Origin: JAPOXK01 sp965220315
Lineage (GTDB): Bacteria > Chloroflexota > Dehalococcoidia > Bin125
Assembly: GCA_965220315.1 (NCBI GenBank)
Contig: CBDCPP010000002.1
Span: forward strand, 372,001-436,000
Direction: 5' to 3'
DNA length: 64,000 nt
A model generated the notes under the pieces. That model was not told the DNA's origin, did no database searches, and was given only the letters and a program-made list of their open reading frames with translations. A program made the translations under genes and the position numbers. Positions 1 through 7,665 of this stretch are shown here, one piece after another (within the stretch, counting starts at the first letter, position 1; the number at the start of each line of letters is the position of its first letter).

Positions 1-109
1 CGCAGCGAGTCGCAAGACTGCGCCGCAGTCCCAGCCCGCGCGCGGGCGTACCTGCCTGTAGTAGAGCTATCCCCTAAGGGCACGTGCACGCAAGTGCTAC
101 GCTGAGAAT

Positions 110-271
110 ATGGGCGGGTCACCATCCAAGCGGCCTCCCCCCTCATACGTTGCAGGGAAGCTACGCGATCCAGAGATCGCGCGCTTACAGCGCACGGACG
201 GGAAGCCGGCAAAGCAGCGGCAGAAGGTGCTGACGCTTATTCGGCGGGCTGTCCGGCGCCGGAGTCAGTGA
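110..271 (+). CDS. small basic hypothetical ORF (53 aa)
   Basis: An ATG-to-TGA reading frame of 53 codons encodes a very basic, Arg/Lys/Gln-rich peptide that begins MGGSPSKRPPPSYVAGKLRD and ends RRAVRRRSQ. I recognise no family. The upstream sequence has no convincing Shine-Dalgarno box and the composition is that expected of random high-GC sequence, so it may not be a gene. It is recorded because nothing else explains the left edge of the window. Confidence 0.22.
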   Translation: MGGSPSKRPPPSYVAGKLRDPEIARLQRTDGKPAKQRQKVLTLIRRAVRRRSQ

Positions 272-782
272 CAAAGGCGTCTTGCGCTAGCGATACGTGT
301 GGCTGTGGGATAGTCCTCTTGGGGTTGGGAAGGTCCAAGGCGCTTCGGCCTTGGGGACCCGATCGTCGCAAGTCGGAGACGCCGCCCCCTCGATACGCAC
401 CGCGGTCGCGGCGGGGATCGCACGCATCGGTTGCAAGCGCGATCCGCGGGTCAGAGCCGGTCGCATGGGCGTGCCAGCCTCCCGCGCAATCAGTGCCGGG
501 GAGGCAGCCATGGGGATGACAGCGCCGTGAGCGAAGAGCGCAGCGCTGGCCTCTGCCGCGCTCCCGATGGGAAGACATGCGGGTGGGATCGAGGGACGGA
601 CCGCCTGACGGGCGTTGTCGGCTGGGGAGAGGGTGGCGCGGGGCGGCACGATGGGCCGCGGGGCTGCGCGACGACGAAGGAGAGCGCCATGCTCCCTGGC
701 TCGGTCTACCGGAGGCCGCGACTTTGTAAGATGGCAGCGCGCTTTCCTGCGGCGCGTGGGGAGCGGACGGACGGGAAGTGAC
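272..782. other. non-coding stretch before the subtilase operon
   Basis: About 510 bases without a believable gene; the open frames on either strand are low-complexity Arg/Ala/Pro/Ser translations. The one structure I see is a hairpin at 332-359 (GGTCCAAGGC, loop GCTTCG, then GCCTT and GGGACC with one bulged base). It has no T run, so it is a weak terminator candidate or a leader element for the downstream pair of genes. Confidence 0.4.
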
Positions 783-1655
783 GTGAGACGCTGCGCTGGG
801 CTCGTGACCGCTGGCCTGGCCATCGCCGGGGTGGCGATCGCAGCGATACTCCTGGTCGCTCGCGCTGCGGACGGTCCGGGGGCGGGGCTCGCCCACGGGC
901 CAGCCACCGCGCCGGCCGCGCAGCCGGCGGCTGAAGAACCCCGAGAGCCGCATACCGCCGGCCCGACGGAGTCCGCCGTCTCGACGACGACCGCCACGGC
1001 TGCTGCCTCCGCGCCTCCCACGACGAGCGATGCCTGGCCCGCGCAGCAGACCGCGCCGCCGGCCCCCAGTCCCGCGCCCGATCCGGATCCGATCGCGTCC
1101 GAGCCGCTCGAGACCCTGATCGTCTCGTCGCCGCCGGACCGCTCCACTCCTGGTGTCACCCGCGAGGAAATCGCGTCCGAGTCCGACCCCAAGGGCTCCT
1201 CCGAACTCACCCCGCCGGCTCCGAAGCCGCCCCGGGATCCACCCGCCACGGCGGCGGCGCGCTCGGCCGACGGCGAGGCGTCAGGGGGGAAGGCTGAGGA
1301 GAGAACCGCAGAGAGGGCCTACACGTGGCAGGACGGCGATCGGACCCTGACCGTGTGGCTGCAGGAAGACGGCCTCCAGCCGGTCTTTCGCTCTGAGTCC
1401 GGCTCCTTGATGACCCTGCCCGGCGGCGTGATCCTGCTGCTCGCCGCGTCCTGGGACCAGACGCGGATCGATCAGTTCTTCGCCCGGCACGACATTCAGC
1501 AGAGCCGCGTATCGGCGCAGGCCTTCGCCGACAACGCCTTCTTCGTGGCAACCGCCCCCGGGTTCCCCTCCCTGGAGCTGGCCAACGCGCTGGCCGGGCA
1601 GGACGGGGTGCTGATTGCGAGTCCCAACTGGCGAACGGAAGCTGAACTGAGGTGA
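783..1655 (+). CDS. membrane-anchored protein with subtilase pro-region-like C-terminus
   Basis: A GTG start at 783 is chosen because it places a basic VRRC start just before a hydrophobic segment (residues ~5-27) and follows a GGGAAG box. The product is ~290 aa: N-terminal membrane anchor or signal, a long Pro/Ala/Thr/Ser-rich low-complexity linker (~30-180), then a compact C-terminal domain of ~110 residues. That domain ends in the pattern FFVATAPGFPSLELANALAG, followed by V-x-I-A-S-P-N. This pattern resembles the N-terminal prodomain seen in many long bacterial S8 peptidases, where it precedes the catalytic domain. Here it is a separate polypeptide. Its stop codon overlaps the GTG start of the following subtilase (GTGA, 1652-1655), so translation is probably coupled. 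A role as a trans-acting chaperone or inhibitor is inference. Confidence 0.7.
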   Translation: MRRCAGLVTAGLAIAGVAIAAILLVARAADGPGAGLAHGPATAPAAQPAAEEPREPHTAGPTESAVSTTTATAAASAPPTTSDAWPAQQTAPPAPSPAPDPDPIASEPLETLIVSSPPDRSTPGVTREEIASESDPKGSSELTPPAPKPPRDPPATAAARSADGEASGGKAEERTAERAYTWQDGDRTLTVWLQEDGLQPVFRSESGSLMTLPGGVILLLAASWDQTRIDQFFARHDIQQSRVSAQAFADNAFFVATAPGFPSLELANALAGQDGVLIASPNWRTEAELR

Positions 1656-4600
1656 GACGGCGGGCGCTGATCGCAAGCTGCGCCGGGCTCTGTCTCCTGC
1701 TGCTGACGGTCCCTGTCGGGGCCCAGAACGCGCCCGAGGCTCCCCGCATCGCCTCGGCCGGCGCCGCGGTGAACGCACTGACCGTCGCCTGGGCCGCGCC
1801 CGCCAACGACGGGGGTGCGGCCATCAGCGCCTACGACCTGCGCTACATCCTCAACGACGCCACGGACAAGGCCGACGACCACTGGACCGTGGAGGACGCT
1901 GTCTGGAGATCCGGCGCCGGCGCCCTCCGCTACGAGCTGAAGGATCTGTTCGACGGCACGAAATACGACCTGCAGCTGCGCGCGGTCAACGCCAACGGCG
2001 ACGGCCTCTGGTCCGCGACCTACGAGGCGACGACGCGCGATCACAGTGGCTCGCGCTCGGGAGCGACGATCCTCTCGCCCGGCTCTTCGGCGCCCGGTCG
2101 CATCGACCCGCGCGACGACGAGGACTTTTTTCGGATCGTCCTCGCGGACGCCGCCGACCTCTGGCTCTACACCAGCGGCAGGGACGATACGGTCGGGGAG
2201 CTGCTGCGTGCGGATGGAACCGTGCTGGCAGCCAACGACGACGGCGTCCTCCTGGACGGTCCGCGGAATTTCTCGATCCGCCGCCAGCTCCCGGCGGGGA
2301 CCTACTACGCCAAGGTCGGCAGCTTCGGAGCCTTGGATACGGCCTCGTATACGTTGCACGCCCGTCTGGCGGCCGGCCCGGGCGACAGCAAGGCCACGGC
2401 GATATCTGTCACGCCCGGCTCCTTCGCGCCGGGACGGATCGGCCCCGAGGGCGGTGTGGACGGCGACAAGGACTACTTCAAGATCGAGCTGACCAGCGCC
2501 GCCGAGATCTGGGTGATGGCCGTCGGCCCGGTGGACACGGTCGGCGAGCTGCTCGATGCCGATGAGAACGTCCTCGCGGAGAACGACGACAGCGAGTTCG
2601 TGGACAATGAGAAGGGATTCATGATCCGCCGCCAGCTGGCGACGGGCACCTACTACGTGAGGGTCAGCGGCTATAACGCCGACGACACGGGGCCCTACAC
2701 CCTGTTCGTACGGGTGGCGACCGAGCCCGGCAACTCCACCGCCACCGCCAACCCCATCACCCTGCAGATCCCGGAGACGGGACGGATCGCGTCGTCCAGC
2801 GATCAGGACTACTTCCGTCTCACGCTGGAGGAGGAGACCTACGTCTTCGTGTACGCCCTCGCCTTCGGCTACGTCCGTCTCGTCGGGGACGACCGCGTCT
2901 TCGTGGACCCTCTGCCGCTTGAGGCGACGGTCTTTGACGCGCAGAACACCGAGCTGGACGACTTATACGTCATCCCGCACCAGGTTTGGGCCGACAACGG
3001 GCTTCCCGAGGTCAGCTTCTCCGTCTGGGGCAAGCTGGCCGCGGGCACGTACCACATTCGAATCGCTCCTCCGCCCGGCGGTACGGGCGGGACCTATCTC
3101 CTCCACTCCCTGGTCTCCGGCGCCTATGCCAGGACGATCGAGCGCTGCACCGGCCTGACGACTCCGCAGAGCGACCCCCTGTACGGCTGCCAGTGGCACC
3201 TCAACAACACCCGACAGTTCCCCGGAGGGGCGGGTCGGGACATCAACGTGGAGGAGGTGTGGGCTACGACCATGGGGGCGGGCGTGAACGTGGCGGTGGT
3301 CGACGACGGGTTGCAATACGGGCACGAAGACCTGACGGCCAACGTCGAGCGAACGCGCAATCACGACTACTACGGCAGCGACATCTTCGACCCGCTGGAG
3401 ACCCACGGGACGCGGGTGGCCGGGATCATCGCGGCGCGCGACAACGATCTCGGCCTGCGCGGGGTGGCGCCAAGGGCCACGATCTACGGCTACAACCTGA
3501 TCGATGACAACAACTTCAGCGCCCTCGACGCTGCCAACTCCGTGTCGCGCCACGCCGGTGATACGGCGGTCTTCAACAACAGCTGGGGCACCCCGGACAC
3601 GGGCGCCCGCCTTGGCTTCGCCTACGAGTCCTGGGAGCGGGGCGTGCGAACGGGCGTGGAACAGGGCTTCGGCGGGAAGGGCGCCCTCTATGTGTTCTCG
3701 GCCGGCAACGGTCACGAGGAGGGAGATAATGCCAACCTCGACGAGTACGGGAACCACTACGGGGTGACCGCGGTCTGCGCCGTCAATCACAACGACGTAC
3801 GGAGCGCCTATTCGGAAGTGGGCGCCAACCTCTGGATCTGCGCGCCCTCCGGTGACGGGTCGCGGGGGTTGCCCGGGATCGCGACCACCCGCAACGGCAG
3901 CCGCTACACGACTGCGTTCTCCGGCACCTCCGCCGCCGCCCCCATCGTCTCCGGCGTGGCGGCGCTGGTGCGCGCCGCCAACCCCGACCTGACCTGGCGG
4001 GACGTGAAGCTGATCCTGGCCGCCTCGGCCCGCAGGAACGATCGCTCCAACAGCGGCTGGCTGTCGGGCGCGCGCAAATACAACAATGCGCGCGGCGAGC
4101 GCTACGCGTTCAACCACGCATACGGCTTCGGCGTGGTGGACGCCGCCGCCGCCGTCGCCCTGGCCGAGGGCTGGACCACCGTGCCGGCGCTGCGGGAGAT
4201 CGAGGGGGAGTCGGGCGACTTGGACCTGGCGATCCCCGACGCTAGGTCTCTTGGCAGCGGTACGACGGTCACGACGAGCGTGGCCCTCGATTCCTACGTG
4301 GGATTCATCGAGTTCGTCGAGATCAACGCCACCTTTGATCACCCCTCCTTCCGGGACCTGCAGCTGGATCTGGTATCGCCCTCGGGCGCCCGCTCGCGGT
4401 TGACGCACGCCGTCTACCGCACGCGCGAACAGTCCGACGGGACGGTCATGCAAGCGTTGACCCCGCTGACGGCGCCCTTCCGCTTTGGCTCGGCCCGGCA
4501 CCTCGGCGAGAACGCGGCCGGCACCTGGCGGCTGGAGATCATCGACCTCATCCCCGAAAACGCGGGCACGCTGCAGTCGTGGAGCCTCACGATCTACGGG

Positions 4601-5683
4601 CATGGCCTCACGCCCGGCGCGCCCCGCGTCGATCCGGCTACGCCGGTCAACGAGGCGCTTGCCGTGGAGTGGACCGCGCCCGACGAGGCCGGTGGTTCGG
4701 CGATCACGGCCTACGATGTGCGCTCCATCCGTGGCGACGCCACCGACAAGTCCGATGCCTCCTGGCGCGTCGTGCGCAACGCCTGGCTTCCGGGCCGCGG
4801 CGACCGGCGCTACGTCATCCGCAACCTGGAGAACGACACGGAGTACGACGTGCAGGTGCGCGCGGTCAACAGCGCCGGGCGCGGCCGCTGGTCCGCCACC
4901 GCCCCCGGCAAGCCGGAGCTCGGGAACAGCGCGGCCGAGTTCCCCATGGTCGAGAGCGGCGAGCGCAGCGTGGACGAGAACACGCCCGCGGGCCGCGATG
5001 TCGGCGCCGCCGTGGCCGCCAGGGACGACGACACCGATCCGCTGACCTACGCCCTGAGCGGGAGCGCCGCGAACTTCTTCGATCTCGTCGAGGGGACGGG
5101 CCAGCTCCGCACGAAGGAGCCCCTCGATCATGAGAACCGGGACTCCTACGCGGGAACCATGACGGTCACGGACGGCAAGAACATGGACGGCGAGGCAGAC
5201 CCCACGATCGATGCCGCCATCATGGTCACGATCACGGTCGGCGATGTCGATGAGGCCCCCGAGGTCAGCGGCCCGGCCAGCGTCGATATCCGGGAAGGCG
5301 GCAACCGCTTCGTCGGCTTCTACAATGCCAGCGACCCCGAAAACTCCCCGGTCGGCCTGTCGCTGGCCGGCGCCGACCGCGACGCCTTCGCCTTCCGCAA
5401 CGGCCGGCTCGAGTTCCGCGCCACGCTCGACTACGAGTCCCCCGCGGACGCCACCCGCGACAACGTCTACCAAGTGGTCGTCGAGGGCTCGGATGGGGCG
5501 CTCAAGGGCACCCTCGACGTCGCGGTGACCGTCGAGAACGTGGAGGAGCCCGGGACGCTGATGCCGTCGTCGCGGCAGCCGCAGGCCGGGACGCGCCTCA
5601 CCACCACCCTGACCGGTGATTATCCTGTTGACACATCAGACCGTCTCCGCTACCCTTTCTTTGTCGGGGTAGCGGCGAGCTGA
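1652..5683 (+). CDS. N-terminal part of an IS-interrupted giant subtilisin-like (S8) peptidase
   Basis: Signal peptide (residues 1-25, cleavage near GAQ), a fibronectin-III-like domain (~27-125) and three pre-peptidase C-terminal-type beta domains (~131-490) come first. An S8 catalytic domain follows with Asp551 (VVDDG), His585 (HGTRVAG), oxyanion Asn in FNNSWG (~642) and Ser760 (GTSAAAP). Next are a proprotein-convertase P-type domain (~850-985), a second FN3-like domain and two cadherin-like domains. All catalytic residues are present. The native frame runs only to 5615, where an IS1595-type element is inserted; the last ~22 codons (to 5683) are read from the IS end. Rejoining at the target duplication gives one frame of ~2146 codons ending at 10142. 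The truncated product could still be a secreted protease but lacks the beta-propeller and C-terminal domains. Confidence 0.88.
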   Translation: MRRRALIASCAGLCLLLLTVPVGAQNAPEAPRIASAGAAVNALTVAWAAPANDGGAAISAYDLRYILNDATDKADDHWTVEDAVWRSGAGALRYELKDLFDGTKYDLQLRAVNANGDGLWSATYEATTRDHSGSRSGATILSPGSSAPGRIDPRDDEDFFRIVLADAADLWLYTSGRDDTVGELLRADGTVLAANDDGVLLDGPRNFSIRRQLPAGTYYAKVGSFGALDTASYTLHARLAAGPGDSKATAISVTPGSFAPGRIGPEGGVDGDKDYFKIELTSAAEIWVMAVGPVDTVGELLDADENVLAENDDSEFVDNEKGFMIRRQLATGTYYVRVSGYNADDTGPYTLFVRVATEPGNSTATANPITLQIPETGRIASSSDQDYFRLTLEEETYVFVYALAFGYVRLVGDDRVFVDPLPLEATVFDAQNTELDDLYVIPHQVWADNGLPEVSFSVWGKLAAGTYHIRIAPPPGGTGGTYLLHSLVSGAYARTIERCTGLTTPQSDPLYGCQWHLNNTRQFPGGAGRDINVEEVWATTMGAGVNVAVVDDGLQYGHEDLTANVERTRNHDYYGSDIFDPLETHGTRVAGIIAARDNDLGLRGVAPRATIYGYNLIDDNNFSALDAANSVSRHAGDTAVFNNSWGTPDTGARLGFAYESWERGVRTGVEQGFGGKGALYVFSAGNGHEEGDNANLDEYGNHYGVTAVCAVNHNDVRSAYSEVGANLWICAPSGDGSRGLPGIATTRNGSRYTTAFSGTSAAAPIVSGVAALVRAANPDLTWRDVKLILAASARRNDRSNSGWLSGARKYNNARGERYAFNHAYGFGVVDAAAAVALAEGWTTVPALREIEGESGDLDLAIPDARSLGSGTTVTTSVALDSYVGFIEFVEINATFDHPSFRDLQLDLVSPSGARSRLTHAVYRTREQSDGTVMQALTPLTAPFRFGSARHLGENAAGTWRLEIIDLIPENAGTLQSWSLTIYGHGLTPGAPRVDPATPVNEALAVEWTAPDEAGGSAITAYDVRSIRGDATDKSDASWRVVRNAWLPGRGDRRYVIRNLENDTEYDVQVRAVNSAGRGRWSATAPGKPELGNSAAEFPMVESGERSVDENTPAGRDVGAAVAARDDDTDPLTYALSGSAANFFDLVEGTGQLRTKEPLDHENRDSYAGTMTVTDGKNMDGEADPTIDAAIMVTITVGDVDEAPEVSGPASVDIREGGNRFVGFYNASDPENSPVGLSLAGADRDAFAFRNGRLEFRATLDYESPADATRDNVYQVVVEGSDGALKGTLDVAVTVENVEEPGTLMPSSRQPQAGTRLTTTLTGDYPVDTSDRLRYPFFVGVAAS
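5608..5615. repeat. left copy of 8-bp target-site duplication
   Basis: The octamer CCTGACCG abuts the left end of the insertion element and is repeated at its right end. In the host frame it encodes the end of ...TTLT plus the first base of an Asp codon. Confidence 0.85.
5620..5637 (+). repeat. left inverted repeat of the IS element
   Basis: TTATCCTGTTGACACATC matches the reverse complement of 7634-7651 at 17 of 18 bases. The outermost four to six bases before it differ between the two ends. Confidence 0.8.
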
Positions 5684-5787
5684 TCCAACCGTTTCTTGAG
5701 GGTCTTGCCGAACACCCGCTCCGCGATCTCTTTGTCGGACCGCTCCGCGATATTCTTCGGGAGCTTGCGTTTCGGGGGCTTGGCCAT
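5650..5787 (-). CDS. short basic ORF divergent from the transposase (45 aa)
   Basis: The 45-residue product starts MAKPPKRKLPKNIAERSDKE and continues with a helix-forming stretch IAERVFGKTLKKRLDQLA; it is Lys/Arg-rich. Its start codon is preceded by a strong AGGAG box (gagAGGAGatccttcATG on the minus strand), better than the ribosome site of the transposase. Its ATG (5787-5785) and the transposase ATG (5786-5788) share the palindrome CATG, so the two genes diverge from overlapping start codons. It may be a regulator or accessory protein of the IS. Function is unknown; homologues in other IS copies would confirm it. Confidence 0.5.
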   Translation of the reverse strand: MAKPPKRKLPKNIAERSDKEIAERVFGKTLKKRLDQLAATPTKKG

Positions 5788-6667
5788 GAAGGATCTCCTC
5801 TCGCTGGTGGACCAGTACGACGATGACAGCAAGTGCCGCGAGCTGCTGGTGAGCGTGCGCTGGCCGAACGGGGTGGCGTGTACGCGCTGCGGGCAGATGG
5901 ACCCTGGCCTCGTGCCAGATCGGCCGCAGTATCAATGCAAGGGCTGCCGCTACCAGTTCTCGGTGACCTCGGGGACCATCATGCACGATTCCCACCTGCC
6001 CCTGCGCAAGTGGTTCGTGGCGATCTACCTCATGTGTGAATCCAAGAAGGGCATCTCGGCGCTGCAGCTCAAGCGCACCCTGGGCGTCGCCTATCAGACC
6101 GCCTGGCATCTGAATCACCGCATTCGGGCGGCGATGGCGAATGACCCGCTCGAGGGGCCGACGCTCTTCGGCGTGGTCGAAGTCGACGAGACCATGGTGG
6201 GCGGCAAGGTGAAGGGTGGCGACTACCGTCGCAACAAGACCTGGGTCGCGGGGGCGCTGCAGCGGGACGGCCAGGTGCGTTTGGAGCGCATCCCCAACGT
6301 GCGCAAACAGACCCTGCACGGGTTCATCGACCGGACGGTGAACGACCAAGCCGAAGCGATCTACACCGACGAGCTGGCGTCCTACCTGGGCATCGCCGAC
6401 GCCGACACGCGGCACGCCACGGTCAACCACAGCCTGGAGCAGTGGGTCGTAGGCGACGTGCACACCAACTCGATCGAGGGTGTGTGGAGCCTGTTCAAGC
6501 GCAGCCTCATGGGCTCCTTCCACAAGGTCAGCGCCAAGCATCTGGACCGGTACCTCTCCGAGCTGGAGTGGCGTTTCAACAACCGCGGCAATGAGCACAT
6601 CTTCCGCGACACGCTGCGTCGCATCGTCCAGACCGATGCGTTGACCTACGAAGAACTGGTCGCCTAG
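5786..6667 (+). CDS. IS1595-family (ISXO2-like) DDE transposase
   Basis: The product is 293 aa, close to the usual family length. The N-terminus MKDLLSLVDQYDDDSKCREL is followed by a zinc ribbon (CTRCG ... CKGC, ~32-58) and the ISXO2-like catalytic domain. That domain carries the acidic residues of VVEVDETMVGG and YTDELASY and the C-terminal HTNSIEGVWSLFKR motif ending WRFNNR. ATG at 5786 is chosen because the protein then begins as known members do; an upstream in-frame TTG (5696) would add 30 residues. It catalyses cut-and-paste movement of the surrounding element. It appears intact. Confidence 0.92.
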   Translation: MKDLLSLVDQYDDDSKCRELLVSVRWPNGVACTRCGQMDPGLVPDRPQYQCKGCRYQFSVTSGTIMHDSHLPLRKWFVAIYLMCESKKGISALQLKRTLGVAYQTAWHLNHRIRAAMANDPLEGPTLFGVVEVDETMVGGKVKGGDYRRNKTWVAGALQRDGQVRLERIPNVRKQTLHGFIDRTVNDQAEAIYTDELASYLGIADADTRHATVNHSLEQWVVGDVHTNSIEGVWSLFKRSLMGSFHKVSAKHLDRYLSELEWRFNNRGNEHIFRDTLRRIVQTDALTYEELVA

Positions 6668-6781
6668 CCTCCTGCCGCCACAGCCCTGCGCGGTTTTACG
6701 ACGGAGCCTTATGCTCCCTTGTGGCACCGCGTACGCAACGGCTGTGGCAAGACGTTTCGTCGTAGCCACAGGGGGGCTCCT

Positions 6782-7078
6782 ATGTTTGAGGACGATGGGG
6801 TAGCCGGGGCGGGGATCGCGGAGACCGTCTTTGGGCTTGTGGCTGGTGGGGCGGTGATGCTCATCGTGTTCAGTACGATCATTGGGTTGTGCGTCCAGGC
6901 GGCGCATGATGCGACGGCCCTGAAGATCGCGCTCGCCTGCCTCAGCCCCATGATCGCCGGACTTTCGCTGCTGATCCTCTTTGGGGCGGTGGCCCTGGTG
7001 ATGTTGAGCGTGCAGGGGCTCGGCGTTCTCATGCGGAAAGCCGGTCTGCCGGGACCCTACATCTGGAAAGATGACTAA
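6782..7078 (+). CDS. two-helix membrane protein, IS passenger (98 aa)
   Basis: ATG at 6782 follows an AGGGGGG box. The protein has two long hydrophobic segments (about residues 10-38 and 48-80) and ends ...MRKAGLPGPYIWKDD. I recognise no family. It lies within the IS, downstream of the transposase, and is tail-to-tail with the next gene with a 5-bp gap. It is therefore probably cargo carried with the element. Confidence 0.55.
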   Translation: MFEDDGVAGAGIAETVFGLVAGGAVMLIVFSTIIGLCVQAAHDATALKIALACLSPMIAGLSLLILFGAVALVMLSVQGLGVLMRKAGLPGPYIWKDD

Positions 7079-7083
7079 CGGGC

Positions 7084-7608
7084 TCATTGGGAGCCTGCCT
7101 TGGGCTCGGGCGCTGTTGGCTGTGCGAGCGGGACCACAGTGACGAGTAGTGTTTGGTAGAGATCGCGGTCGATCTCGAAGGCGTAGGTGGTTGCGCCGGG
7201 GACCTGGCGATGGGGAATGAGGCGGGGGACGGGATTCCATTCGTCGCCAGCTGCGAAGATGATCTGGTAGGGGTCCGGCACGGTGCACGTGATGTATCCC
7301 TGATCGATCTGCTTTTCCCAATCCAGCTTTATCATTGTCGGTTTATCAGGTTGCAAGCGGTGGGTGGCTGTGAGGGTGGGCTTGTCGAGGACATGAGAGA
7401 GGAGGTCGCCGGCGGGATGGTCGCGGCGGTGGGTCGGAAGGCTGAAGACAGCGAAGTTAACAAGGACTATTTCAGGGGGGGCACTGGCTGGGTAGTTGTG
7501 GACGTTGATTGTGGGCGCCTGGCCCTTTCCGAAGATCTGCATCACCCGCCCCCAGCCCTTGCAAAGGAAGGCGATAGCAAGATCAGGAACGAATAAGAGG
7601 AAATCCAT
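7084..7608 (-). CDS. hypothetical protein, IS passenger (174 aa)
   Basis: A 174-residue protein with a hydrophobic N-terminus (MDFLLFVPDLAIAFLCKGWG) and then a soluble region containing TINVHNYPASAPPEIVLVNF and a beta-rich C-terminal half. No catalytic motif is recognised. It sits between the two-helix passenger ORF and the right end of the IS, so it moves with it. The Shine-Dalgarno is weak and function is unknown. Confidence 0.5.
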   Translation of the reverse strand: MDFLLFVPDLAIAFLCKGWGRVMQIFGKGQAPTINVHNYPASAPPEIVLVNFAVFSLPTHRRDHPAGDLLSHVLDKPTLTATHRLQPDKPTMIKLDWEKQIDQGYITCTVPDPYQIIFAAGDEWNPVPRLIPHRQVPGATTYAFEIDRDLYQTLLVTVVPLAQPTAPEPKAGSQ

Positions 7609-7633
7609 TGCTGTAGCATCTTGATTCTCTTAG

Positions 7634-7651
7634 GATGTGTCAACTGGATAA
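7634..7651 (-). repeat. right inverted repeat of the IS element
   Basis: GATGTGTCAACTGGATAA is the inverted partner of 5620-5637 with one mismatch. It lies six bases inside the right end. Confidence 0.8.
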
Positions 7652-7657
7652 GCGCCC

Positions 7658-7665
7658 CCTGACCG
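7658..7665. repeat. right copy of 8-bp target-site duplication
   Basis: CCTGACCG is identical to 5608-5615. The host reading frame resumes here with ...LTDPDGRLSG. Confidence 0.85.

Larger units (their letters stand above)
5616..7657. mobile_element. IS1595-family insertion sequence with passenger genes (2042 bp)
   Basis: The element lies inside the subtilase gene and is flanked by a perfect 8-bp duplication CCTGACCG, the duplication length known for the IS1595 family. Subterminal inverted repeats 5620-5637 and 7634-7651 match at 17 of 18 positions (TTATCCTGTTGACACATC against TTATCCAGTTGACACATC). The right end read inward starts GGG, as many IS1595 members do. It carries a transposase, a short divergent ORF and two further ORFs that look like passenger genes, an arrangement known in some IS1595 subgroups. 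Removing the element and one target copy restores the host frame exactly, so the insertion is probably recent. Confidence 0.88.
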
